Shown here: positions 7,470 to 13,618 of the stretch, in pieces
Layout: each line of letters begins with the position of its first letter
Numbering within the stretch: the first letter of the stretch is position 1
DNA from: Halanaerobium sp.
GTDB lineage: Bacteria; Bacillota; Halanaerobiia; Halanaerobiales; Halanaerobiaceae
Assembly: GCA_003070825.1 (NCBI GenBank)
Contig: QBLP01000008.1
Span: 1-23,351, forward strand
Reading direction: 5' to 3'
Length of the DNA stretch: 23,351 nucleotides
The notes under the pieces: model-generated
The model's database searches: none
Seen by the model: only the letters and a program-made list of their open reading frames with translations
Told to the model about the DNA's origin: nothing
Translations under genes and position numbers: made by a program

Positions 7470-8327
7470 TTGGCTGAAGAAATTTCACTTTCAATTTTAA
7501 GTGGTAAGGGAGGAACCGGAAAAACAACTCTGGCAGTTAATCTTGCTCTGGCGCTGGAAAATGTTCAGCTGCTGGATGCAGATGTTGAGGAGCCAAATGA
7601 TTACCTATTTATTTCTCCAGAAATTGAAAGTAAAGAAACTGAATCAGTAATGAGGTTGATTCCAGAAGTCAATGATGATAAATGTACTGCCTGCCGAAAA
7701 TGTGTTGACTTTTGTGAATATAATGCTCTGGCTATGATGCTGGATAATGTAATGGTTTTTGAAGAAGTCTGCCACAGCTGTGGCGGCTGTAAAATTGTTT
7801 GTCCGGAAGATGCGATTACTGAAAAGGAAAAAGAACTGGGTAAATTGCGCCATGACTCTCTCTCCAATTTAGATTTCTGGCAGGGAGAATTAAACACCAA
7901 AGAAGAAAAAGCTGTACCGGTAATTGAAAAGTTAAAAACAAAAATAGATCGGGATAAAAAGGTGGTTATTGACTCACCTCCAGGAACAACCTGTCCGACT
8001 ATTGAAGCAATTACAGATACAGACTTTACAATTGTAGTAACTGAGCCTTCACCTTTTGGCCTGCATGATTTAAAGATGGTAATTGAAATGTTAAATGATA
8101 TTAGTCAGTCTTTTGCAGTTGTGATCAACAGAGCAGAAGCTGACAGTGATTATTTAATTGAAGATTACTGTCAGGCAGAAGGAATTAAAATAATGCTTAA
8201 AATTCCATTCTCCAGGAAGATTGCAGAACTATATTCAGAAGGAATTCCTTTTGTTAATAAACTGGAAGGATGGGATGAAAAACTGCAGCAGTTATATCAA
8301 GAAATTAGAGAGGAGGCCCTAAAATAA
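7470..8327 (+). CDS. MinD-type ATPase with two inserted 4Fe-4S ferredoxin motifs (first copy)
   Basis: This 285-aa protein is a ParA/MinD P-loop ATPase with a ferredoxin domain inserted after the first third. Walker A is SGKGGTGKTT (residues 11-20), followed by LLDADVEEPN. The insert has CTACRKCVDFC (Cys72, 75, 78, 82) and CHSCGGCKIVCP (Cys101, 104, 107, 111), enough for two 4Fe-4S clusters. Walker B-like VVIDSPPGTTCPTIEAI follows. The start is TTG 7470 with GGGAGG at 7453-7458. The downstream gene overlaps by one base (TAATG). Homologous pairs are subunits of the ORP complex in sulfate reducers and of similar gene sets in many anaerobes. They probably couple ATP hydrolysis and electron transfer to loading or handling the metal cluster of the NifX-like partners. 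The precise reaction is unknown. Confidence 0.92.
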   Translation: MAEEISLSILSGKGGTGKTTLAVNLALALENVQLLDADVEEPNDYLFISPEIESKETESVMRLIPEVNDDKCTACRKCVDFCEYNALAMMLDNVMVFEEVCHSCGGCKIVCPEDAITEKEKELGKLRHDSLSNLDFWQGELNTKEEKAVPVIEKLKTKIDRDKKVVIDSPPGTTCPTIEAITDTDFTIVVTEPSPFGLHDLKMVIEMLNDISQSFAVVINRAEADSDYLIEDYCQAEGIKIMLKIPFSRKIAELYSEGIPFVNKLEGWDEKLQQLYQEIREEALK

Positions 8328-9190
8328 TGAATGAAATTACTGTAATTAGTGGTAAGGGTGGAACCGGAAAGACTACCTTTACAGCTAATCTGGCTTCCTT
8401 ACTTGATAATTTAGTTGTTGGAGACTGTGATGTAGATGCTCCTAACCTGCATCTTTTATTAAATCCAGAAAATAAAAGTGAAGCAGTTTTTAAGGGAATG
8501 AAACTGGCGGTTAAAAATGATGATCTCTGTATTGACTGTGGTCTCTGTTATGAAAGCTGTCGTTTTAATGCTATTACGGCTGCTGATTATCAGATTAAAA
8601 ATTTAAAATGTGAGGGCTGTGCTGTCTGTGCCTATGTCTGTCCAACTGATGCCATTAAGATGGAAGAAATTGAAACCGGGACTCTTTATGAAGCAGAAAG
8701 CAGATTTGGTGAGATGGTTCATGCCAAATTAATTCCCGGGGCGGATACTTCAGGAAAACTGGTAAGTGAGGTAAAAAATCGGGCTTCAGAGCTGGCAAAA
8801 GAGAAAAATAAAGACTGGATTTTGATTGATGGATCACCCGGGATTGGCTGTCCTGTAATTGCTTCTCTAACAGGTTCCGATCTGGCAGTTTTGGTTACTG
8901 AGCCAACCATGTCAGGCTTTGCAGATCTTAAAAGAGTTATGGAAGTTGTCAATCATTTTAAAATTCCAGCCGGTATTGTAATTAATAAGTATGATCTGAA
9001 TGAAAATATTTCAGCCAAAATAGAAGCCTATGCAGCAGAAGAAAAAATTGAATTACTTACTAAAATCCCTTACAGCAGAGTGATAGTAGATTCACTTAAA
9101 AAAGGCGATCTATTTGTTGATAACGATGCACAATTAAGGACAAAAATGCTGACTGTCAAAGAAAAACTTACAAAAATACTGGGAAGCTAA
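8327..9190 (+). CDS. MinD-type ATPase with two inserted 4Fe-4S ferredoxin motifs (second copy)
   Basis: This 287-aa protein is a diverged paralogue of the preceding gene with the same architecture, and the two probably form a heterodimer. Walker A is SGKGGTGKTT (residues 8-17), with a VGDCDVDAPN motif near 31-40. The ferredoxin insert has CIDCGLCYESC (Cys68, 71, 74, 78) and CEGCAVCAYVCP (Cys95, 98, 101, 105). The Walker B-like segment is WILIDGSPGIGCPVIAS. The ATG at 8327 overlaps the stop of the first copy and has a GAGGAGG site, so translation is coupled. The tandem paired arrangement is typical for this gene family in anaerobes. All catalytic lysines and all eight cluster cysteines are intact. 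Confidence 0.93.
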   Translation: MNEITVISGKGGTGKTTFTANLASLLDNLVVGDCDVDAPNLHLLLNPENKSEAVFKGMKLAVKNDDLCIDCGLCYESCRFNAITAADYQIKNLKCEGCAVCAYVCPTDAIKMEEIETGTLYEAESRFGEMVHAKLIPGADTSGKLVSEVKNRASELAKEKNKDWILIDGSPGIGCPVIASLTGSDLAVLVTEPTMSGFADLKRVMEVVNHFKIPAGIVINKYDLNENISAKIEAYAAEEKIELLTKIPYSRVIVDSLKKGDLFVDNDAQLRTKMLTVKEKLTKILGS

Positions 9191-9213
9191 GATTTAAAGG
9201 AGGCTTTAATAAA

Positions 9214-9570
9214 ATGAAAAAGATTGCTGTACCCGTTCAGGGAGAAAATGTATCAGCTCATTTTGGTCATGCACCTGAATTTAAACTTTTTAGTACTGAA
9301 GATAATGTGATCAGCGCTGAGGAAATAATAGAAAATCCGGGCCATCAGCCGGGGCTGCTGCCAAAATTGTTGAATGAAGCAGGAGCAGATATAATAATTG
9401 CTTCCGGCATGGGCCAGAAAGCGATTGCTATCTTTGAGCATAATAATATAGAAGTTGTCTGTGGAGCAGCTGGTAATGCCAGAGAAGCGGTTTCTAATTA
9501 CTTAAATGGTAAATTAGATGCTTCTGATAACGCCTGTTCCCATGGTGAAGGAGATGGGCATCACCATTAA
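9214..9570 (+). CDS. NifX-like metal-cluster protein with His-rich tail
   Basis: This 118-aa protein is the second member of the NifX/FeMo-co-domain family in the operon. It starts MKKIAVPVQGENVSAHFGHAPEF, the family's N-terminal motif with the HFGH loop. The middle has ADIIIASGMGQKAIAIFE with the Gly-Met-Gly loop typical of the family. The C-terminus has CSHGEGDGHHH: one cysteine and four histidines in 11 residues, a probable metal-binding tail absent from basic NifX proteins. It has an AAAGGAGGC site and starts 23 bases after the second MinD gene. In Desulfovibrio the orange protein of this fold holds a Mo-Cu-sulfide cluster. Whether this protein binds Mo, Cu or Fe cannot be read from sequence. 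It is the last gene of the operon, followed by a large palindrome. Confidence 0.92.
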   Translation: MKKIAVPVQGENVSAHFGHAPEFKLFSTEDNVISAEEIIENPGHQPGLLPKLLNEAGADIIIASGMGQKAIAIFEHNNIEVVCGAAGNAREAVSNYLNGKLDASDNACSHGEGDGHHH

Positions 9571-9589
9571 TTTTATTAATCTCATTAAT

Positions 9590-9661
9590 CTCATTTGAAC
9601 CAGGTCCAAAACGCGCGTTTTGTACCTGGTTCAAATGAGCAATTTTGGACCTGGTTTAAAT
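9590..9661. repeat. 50-bp near-perfect palindrome plus third arm copy
   Basis: Positions 9590-9639 form a 50-bp palindrome with one mismatched pair (C9606 opposite T9623) and no loop, centred on CGCG. The outer parts read CTCATTTGAACCAGG. A third copy of the outer arm (TTTTGGACCTGGTTTAAA, about 9644-9661) follows in direct orientation with arm 2, so arm 1 could pair with either. It lies just after the NifX gene and may terminate the operon or be a REP-like element. The core GTACCTGGTTC resembles GTACCCGGTAC of the inverted repeat at 7010-7085. Confidence 0.85.
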
Positions 9662-9689
9662 TAAAGGGGCAAATTTTTTTACTTTATTC

Positions 9690-9718
9690 TTGACATATGT
9701 TCAAAATGGAGTTATAAT
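9690..9718 (+). promoter_or_regulatory. consensus sigma-A promoter of DUF5320 gene
   Basis: TTGACA (9690-9695) and TATAAT (9713-9718) match consensus exactly at 17-base spacing. Transcription should start near 9725, giving a leader of about 107 bases before the ATG at 9832. Confidence 0.88.
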
Positions 9719-9747
9719 ATAATTACAGAATAAAGAGCATATGTTCA
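9694..9747 (+). promoter_or_regulatory. paired CATATGTTCA words (candidate operator)
   Basis: The 10-base word CATATGTTCA occurs at 9694-9703, overlapping the -35 box and spacer, and at 9738-9747, just downstream of the expected transcription start. The two are 44 bases apart, about four helical turns, and each contains the palindrome CATATG. This geometry fits a repressor binding both sites. The MarR protein encoded at 10444 is a possible ligand. Confidence 0.45.
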
Positions 9748-9831
9748 TTAAGGTGATTTTAATTAGTACTTTCCAATTTATATCTTAATGAGCGGTGTTA
9801 ACAAACTAAAAATTAAAAGGAGTGATTGTTT

Positions 9832-10215
9832 ATGCCACGCGGAAATAGAAGAGGTCCAGAAGGTAGAGGTCCAATGACAGGAAGAGGATTAGGTTACTGT
9901 GCAGGGAATGATCAACCGGGATTTGCAGTTGATGCAGCTTCTCAGGGAGCAGGTAGAGGTTTTAGAAATAGTGCCGGACGAGGTCCTGGCTTCAGTCGCA
10001 GACGTGGTTTTGCTGGTGCAGGTAGAGGCCATGGAATGGGCTATGGATTTGCAGCTGGAAGAGGAGTAGCTCATGCTCCAGCTGGTGAAGATGTAGATTA
10101 TGATAGTGAAGAAAATAAAAACCGAGAAATCACACGTCTCGAAAATCTGGCAAATACACTTTCAAGTGAGCTTGAGATTGTAAAAAAACAGATAGAAGAG
10201 CTAAAAAATAATTAA
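9832..10215 (+). CDS. DUF5320-type Gly/Arg-rich protein with C-terminal coiled coil
   Basis: This small 127-aa protein is of unknown biochemical function. The start is placed at ATG 9832 (MPRGNRRGPEG), with AGGAGTG 7 bases upstream. A TTG two codons earlier (9826) overlaps the ribosome site and is unlikely. The N-terminus GPMTGRGLGYCAG is the mark of the DUF5320 family, found next to NifX-like and Mrp genes in many anaerobes. Residues about 30-80 are low-complexity, rich in Gly, Arg, Ala and Phe (repeated AGRG). The last 35 residues are charged and heptad-like (ITRLENLANTLSSELEIV), a probable coiled coil. It has its own consensus promoter and a terminator behind it, so it is expressed apart from the operon before it. 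The role is inferred from context: a partner or scaffold for the metal-cluster complex. Confidence 0.82.
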   Translation: MPRGNRRGPEGRGPMTGRGLGYCAGNDQPGFAVDAASQGAGRGFRNSAGRGPGFSRRRGFAGAGRGHGMGYGFAAGRGVAHAPAGEDVDYDSEENKNREITRLENLANTLSSELEIVKKQIEELKNN

Positions 10216-10253
10216 AGTCAAAAATAAAGTTAATATTTAAACTCTTAAACTCT

Positions 10254-10309
10254 AACCCTTATTGCAGAGAAAATTTTGTTTCGGATAGACTCTGTGATAG
10301 GGGGTTTTT
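10254..10309 (+). terminator. terminator after DUF5320 gene
   Basis: Arm 10254-10269 (AACCCTTATTGCAGAG) pairs with CTCTGTGATAGGGGGTT (10290-10306) with several G-U pairs and one bulge. The loop is 20 bases, and a short T-run ends the stem (10305-10309). Confidence 0.6.
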
Positions 10310-10357
10310 GTCCTTAAATGGAACTAAAGTTAAATACTGAGAGTGACTGCTGATTTC

Positions 10358-10391
10358 TTGTTTTTATAGTTAAATTATTATATAATAATTT
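10358..10391 (+). promoter_or_regulatory. marR promoter with 20-bp palindrome over the -10 box
   Basis: TTGTTT (10358-10363) and TATAAT (10381-10386) are 17 bases apart. The -10 box lies inside a perfect 20-bp palindrome, AAATTATTATATAATAATTT (10372-10391). A MarR dimer bound there would block transcription of its own gene and the genes behind it. The sequence is pure A and T, so chance symmetry is possible. Confidence 0.55.
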
Positions 10392-10443
10392 TAAATAATG
10401 GTTAGTAATTTTAAAAAAAGTTAAATTGACGAGGGAGTTTAAG

Positions 10444-10887
10444 ATGGGTAAAAAAACAAATAAAAAGATTGAAGAAAAAATAAGAAATATTGCTAAACAC
10501 TTAAATCAATACACAAAAGATCACCTTAAATGCTATAATCTTACTTTAGGAAGATTTCATGTTTTAAGAGTAATTATTGAATCACAGCCTGTTAGTATGG
10601 GTGAGATTCATGAGGAACTCCATATGGCAAATAGTACTGTTACTGTTATAGTTGATTATTTGCATGAAGCAGGCTTAGTTAAAAGAAGAAGAGATGAGAA
10701 TGATCGAAGAGTTGTACTATTAGAAATAACTGATCAGGGAAGAGAAATTATGGAAAGTCTGCTGAAAAAAAGGCAGGATTTTATGGAAAAAGCACTAGTA
10801 GATATGGAAGATTCTGCTGAAGAGTTAGCTCAGCTATTAAGCAAGTTACTGGGTAAAATTGAAGAAATATATCAACCAGATAAATAG
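10444..10887 (+). CDS. MarR-family transcriptional regulator
   Basis: This 147-aa winged-helix DNA-binding protein has the MarR family's usual length. The start is the ATG at 10444, with GAGGGAG 6 bases upstream. A TTG at 10426 would put the ribosome site inside the gene. The recognition helix region reads MGEIHEELHMANSTVTVIVDYLHEAGLV, followed by the wing KRRRDENDRRVVLLEITDQGRE with the family's Asp-Arg pair. Long helices at both ends form the dimer interface. There are few cysteines, so redox sensing is not obvious. It starts a closely spaced run with the L,D-transpeptidase (22-base gap) and M15 peptidase genes. It may repress itself through the palindrome at 10372-10391 and possibly the DUF5320 promoter. 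The ligand is unknown. Confidence 0.92.
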   Translation: MGKKTNKKIEEKIRNIAKHLNQYTKDHLKCYNLTLGRFHVLRVIIESQPVSMGEIHEELHMANSTVTVIVDYLHEAGLVKRRRDENDRRVVLLEITDQGREIMESLLKKRQDFMEKALVDMEDSAEELAQLLSKLLGKIEEIYQPDK

Positions 10888-10909
10888 ATAAGTTGAGGAG
10901 GAGAGTATT

Positions 10910-12559
10910 TTGAAAAAAAGACTCTTATTTTTTTTAATTATATTTTTAATTTTATTTTCATATAATCCAAATTTGAATGCTCAAAGTGAGCTTGCTATGT
11001 CAATCAGAAATCATTTACTGGTTATTGAAGAATATGATGGCCTTTTCCCTGAAGGGGAAGATGTTGATTTTTACCGAGAATTAATCGAGTTTTATGATCA
11101 GCGCTATCATCGCTCAATTTGGTTTGATGGTGACCAGTTTAAAAAAAATCCTGAAGTTTTAATCGCTGAAATTAAAGACAGTTATGGCGAGGGTTTAAAA
11201 CCTGCAGATTATCATTTGGATTTTATTGAAAACTCAGTTAAAGATCCAGATCTTTTTACGGCTGATTCTCTAGAAAAAAGAGCCTTGCTGGAAATATTAT
11301 TGACAAATGCTTATTTAAGTCTGGCATCTGATTATCTAAATGGCAAAATTGATTCAGAAATTATTATAGAAGATTATAATCATCAGGATGATAATTTAGA
11401 ATCCCAAAAATTATTAAAACTGCTGGTTGAGGAAGAAAGGCTGGCCCAGACACTAGAATCTCAACTGCCGACATCCTCTAATTACACTCAACTTAGAGAT
11501 AAATTATATCTGTACAGAGATTCGGGGAAAATAAAAGATTGGCCTCAGATTAATACAGATGAGACTTTAGCTTTAGAAGCTGAAGGGAAGGCAGTGGCTC
11601 AGCTGGTGGACAATTTATCTGCAAGAGCATATTTAAATATAGAGAGCCTTGATAAGCGAGAATCATTTAGTCAGCAGGTTAAAAGAGCTGTAGTCAGGTT
11701 TCAGCTGGATAATGGTCTAAATGCTGATGGGATAGTTGGCAGTAAAACCAGAAAAGCCTTAAATATTCCACTTAAGCAGCGAATCAAACAGATAATAGTT
11801 AACATGGAAAGATGGCGCTGGCTGCCGGAGAATTTAGGCAGCAGATATATTTATGTTAATATTGCTGACTATAATTTAAAGCTTTATGAAAATAATCAGT
11901 TGAAGATGGAGATGAAAACAATAGTCGGGCAGGAACAGCGGAGTACTCCAGTTTTTAGTGATGAAATTGATTATCTTGTTTTAAATCCTTACTGGTATGT
12001 TCCAAAATCAATTGCAGTAAAAGATAAATTGCCAATAATCAAAGAAGATTATAAATATCTTCAAGAAAACAATTACTCATTATTTCAATATACCGGAAAT
12101 AATAACTTGAAGGAGATAGATCCAGCAGAAGTTGACTGGTCAGAAATTGATAAAAACAACTTTAATTATCTTTTAAGGCAGAATCCAGGTGATGAAAATG
12201 CACTGGGAAGAGTTAAATTTATGTTTCCCAATCGCTTTAGTGTTTATTTGCATGATACTCCCAGTAAGTACCTTTTTTCCGAAACAGAAAGAGGTTTTAG
12301 CTCTGGCTGTATTCGGATTGAAAAACCGCTAGATCTGGCGGAATATTTATTAAGAGATCAGGAAAAATGGGATCGACAGGCAATCGAAGCAGAAATGAAA
12401 AAAGATAAAGAAAAGACAGTTTATTTAAATAATCCAATTAAAATTTATCTACAGTATAATACAGTCTGGGTAGATTCTCTAGGTGATTTGAATTTTAGAG
12501 AAGATATATATGGACGCGATCAAAAAATAATCGGAGAATATTTTCAGCAAAATAATTAA
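10910..12559 (+). CDS. L,D-transpeptidase, LdtD/YcbB-like, secreted
   Basis: This 549-aa enzyme makes 3-3 (mDAP-mDAP) peptidoglycan crosslinks or attaches proteins to peptidoglycan. An N-terminal signal peptide is clear (hydrophobic residues 4-18, likely cut after NLNA at 24). A long helical scaffold (30-210) precedes a peptidoglycan-binding domain (about 220-283: AVVRFQLDNGLNADGIVGSK) and the YkuD catalytic domain (about 300-490). The active site reads HDTPSKYLF with His448 and SSGCIRI with Cys467. The domain order and length match the large LdtD/YcbB type of diderm bacteria. That fits an organism with an outer membrane. The start is TTG 10910, with AGGAGGAG 8 bases upstream. It sits 22 bases after marR and 40 before an M15 peptidase gene, forming a cell-wall unit. 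Confidence 0.93.
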   Translation: MKKRLLFFLIIFLILFSYNPNLNAQSELAMSIRNHLLVIEEYDGLFPEGEDVDFYRELIEFYDQRYHRSIWFDGDQFKKNPEVLIAEIKDSYGEGLKPADYHLDFIENSVKDPDLFTADSLEKRALLEILLTNAYLSLASDYLNGKIDSEIIIEDYNHQDDNLESQKLLKLLVEEERLAQTLESQLPTSSNYTQLRDKLYLYRDSGKIKDWPQINTDETLALEAEGKAVAQLVDNLSARAYLNIESLDKRESFSQQVKRAVVRFQLDNGLNADGIVGSKTRKALNIPLKQRIKQIIVNMERWRWLPENLGSRYIYVNIADYNLKLYENNQLKMEMKTIVGQEQRSTPVFSDEIDYLVLNPYWYVPKSIAVKDKLPIIKEDYKYLQENNYSLFQYTGNNNLKEIDPAEVDWSEIDKNNFNYLLRQNPGDENALGRVKFMFPNRFSVYLHDTPSKYLFSETERGFSSGCIRIEKPLDLAEYLLRDQEKWDRQAIEAEMKKDKEKTVYLNNPIKIYLQYNTVWVDSLGDLNFREDIYGRDQKIIGEYFQQNN

Positions 12560-12599
12560 CAAAAAATTAATTAGAGTAAAAGGAGCAAAAACAATTTAA

Positions 12600-13556
12600 A
12601 TGAAAAAATTATTTTATCTATCAATAGCAGCACTTTTTATATTAATCAGCAGTTGTTCAGTTGGTGCAGAAGCTTTTACAGAAGATCATGCGGATTTTTC
12701 TATAGTTTATGATGAACTTAAAATTCCGCTAAAAACTTTCAGCATATTTGTGCTTCCCCGGGAAGAAATTGAAGTAAAAATAGCCGAAGAAGATAGAAAT
12801 CAGCAGTATATAATTGAGCTTGGGGGCAAAAAATATGAGAGCGGGAGTTCTTTTAGTTGGAAAGCACATGGAGAAAGTGGTCATTATCCGGTTACAATTA
12901 GCAGAAAAAATGCTTCTGGAAAAAATTCTGAGATTAAATTAAATGTCTTTGTACTACACCCGTATTCAGAAAAAGAGGGTGAATATATATATGGCTTTAA
13001 AATTGGTAATTATCCAGCAGCTCCTGCAGACCAAAAAGAGGATTATTCTAAGCCAAAAGGGTTTTTAAAAATTGAGCAATCAATACTGGATTTAAATTTA
13101 ACTCCTCATTTTAAGGTCGAGAAGTTTTTAACAAATCAGAGTGACCAACTGCCTCAATTTATTGTGATTCAGGAATCATTACTTTTAAAGTTAGAATATT
13201 TTTTAGCAGAGGTTAATAAAGCGGGTTATCCTGCCGAAACTTTTGGGATTGTAAGTTTTTATCGCTCACCTTATTTTAATAAAAAGATTGGTAATGATAC
13301 CCATTACAGCCGTCATCTTTATGGTGATGCTGTTGATATATATATAGATAACAGGGGTAATGAGTGGATGGATGATCTAAATGGTGATGGTAAATTAGAC
13401 ATAAAAGATGCGGATGTTTTATTTAAAATAGCAAAGAAATTTGATCAGAAGGAGAAATATGCTGATCTTCAGGGTGGTTTGAGTAGTTATCATGCTAATG
13501 GTGTGAGAGGATCTTTTATTCATATTGATACCAGAGGTATCCATGTCACCTGGTAA
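12600..13556 (+). CDS. M15/YcbK-like peptidase (D-Ala-D-Ala or L,D-carboxypeptidase type), exported
   Basis: This 318-aa protein has a C-terminal zinc peptidase domain of the M15A/YcbK (DUF882) group, which cuts peptide stems of peptidoglycan. The metal motif is SRHLYGDAVD with His239 and Asp246, and the second site is FIHIDTRG with His308. The N-terminus is a signal peptide, with LISSC around Cys19 as a possible lipobox, so it may be a lipoprotein. Residues about 25-150 look like a beta-rich domain of unknown role. Inside the catalytic domain lies DDLNGDGKLDIKDADV (258-273), a calcium-loop sequence like a dockerin or EF-hand half. The AGGAG site is 14 bases from the ATG, a rather long gap. 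The gene follows the L,D-transpeptidase, so both probably remodel the wall together. Confidence 0.85.
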   Translation: MKKLFYLSIAALFILISSCSVGAEAFTEDHADFSIVYDELKIPLKTFSIFVLPREEIEVKIAEEDRNQQYIIELGGKKYESGSSFSWKAHGESGHYPVTISRKNASGKNSEIKLNVFVLHPYSEKEGEYIYGFKIGNYPAAPADQKEDYSKPKGFLKIEQSILDLNLTPHFKVEKFLTNQSDQLPQFIVIQESLLLKLEYFLAEVNKAGYPAETFGIVSFYRSPYFNKKIGNDTHYSRHLYGDAVDIYIDNRGNEWMDDLNGDGKLDIKDADVLFKIAKKFDQKEKYADLQGGLSSYHANGVRGSFIHIDTRGIHVTW

Positions 13557-13618
13557 TTCAATATAATATTTTTGGAAGCTTAGCTAAAATTATGTTAATT
13601 AAGTGGGAGGTTATTAAG

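Noticed and set aside
7601..7900. Minus-strand ORFs inside the ferredoxin-MinD genes (also 8655-8952)
   Set aside because: They are shadows of strongly conserved coding sequence and lack their own signals.
9571..9700. CRISPR-like repeats in the 9571-9700 region
   Set aside because: There are only three arm copies without regular spacers. They form a palindrome plus one stray arm.
9741..9788. 15-codon leader ORF (ATG TTC ATT AAG) in the DUF5320 leader
   Set aside because: No convincing ribosome site precedes it and the peptide has no attenuator-like codon run. The ATG is part of the repeated CATATGTTCA word.
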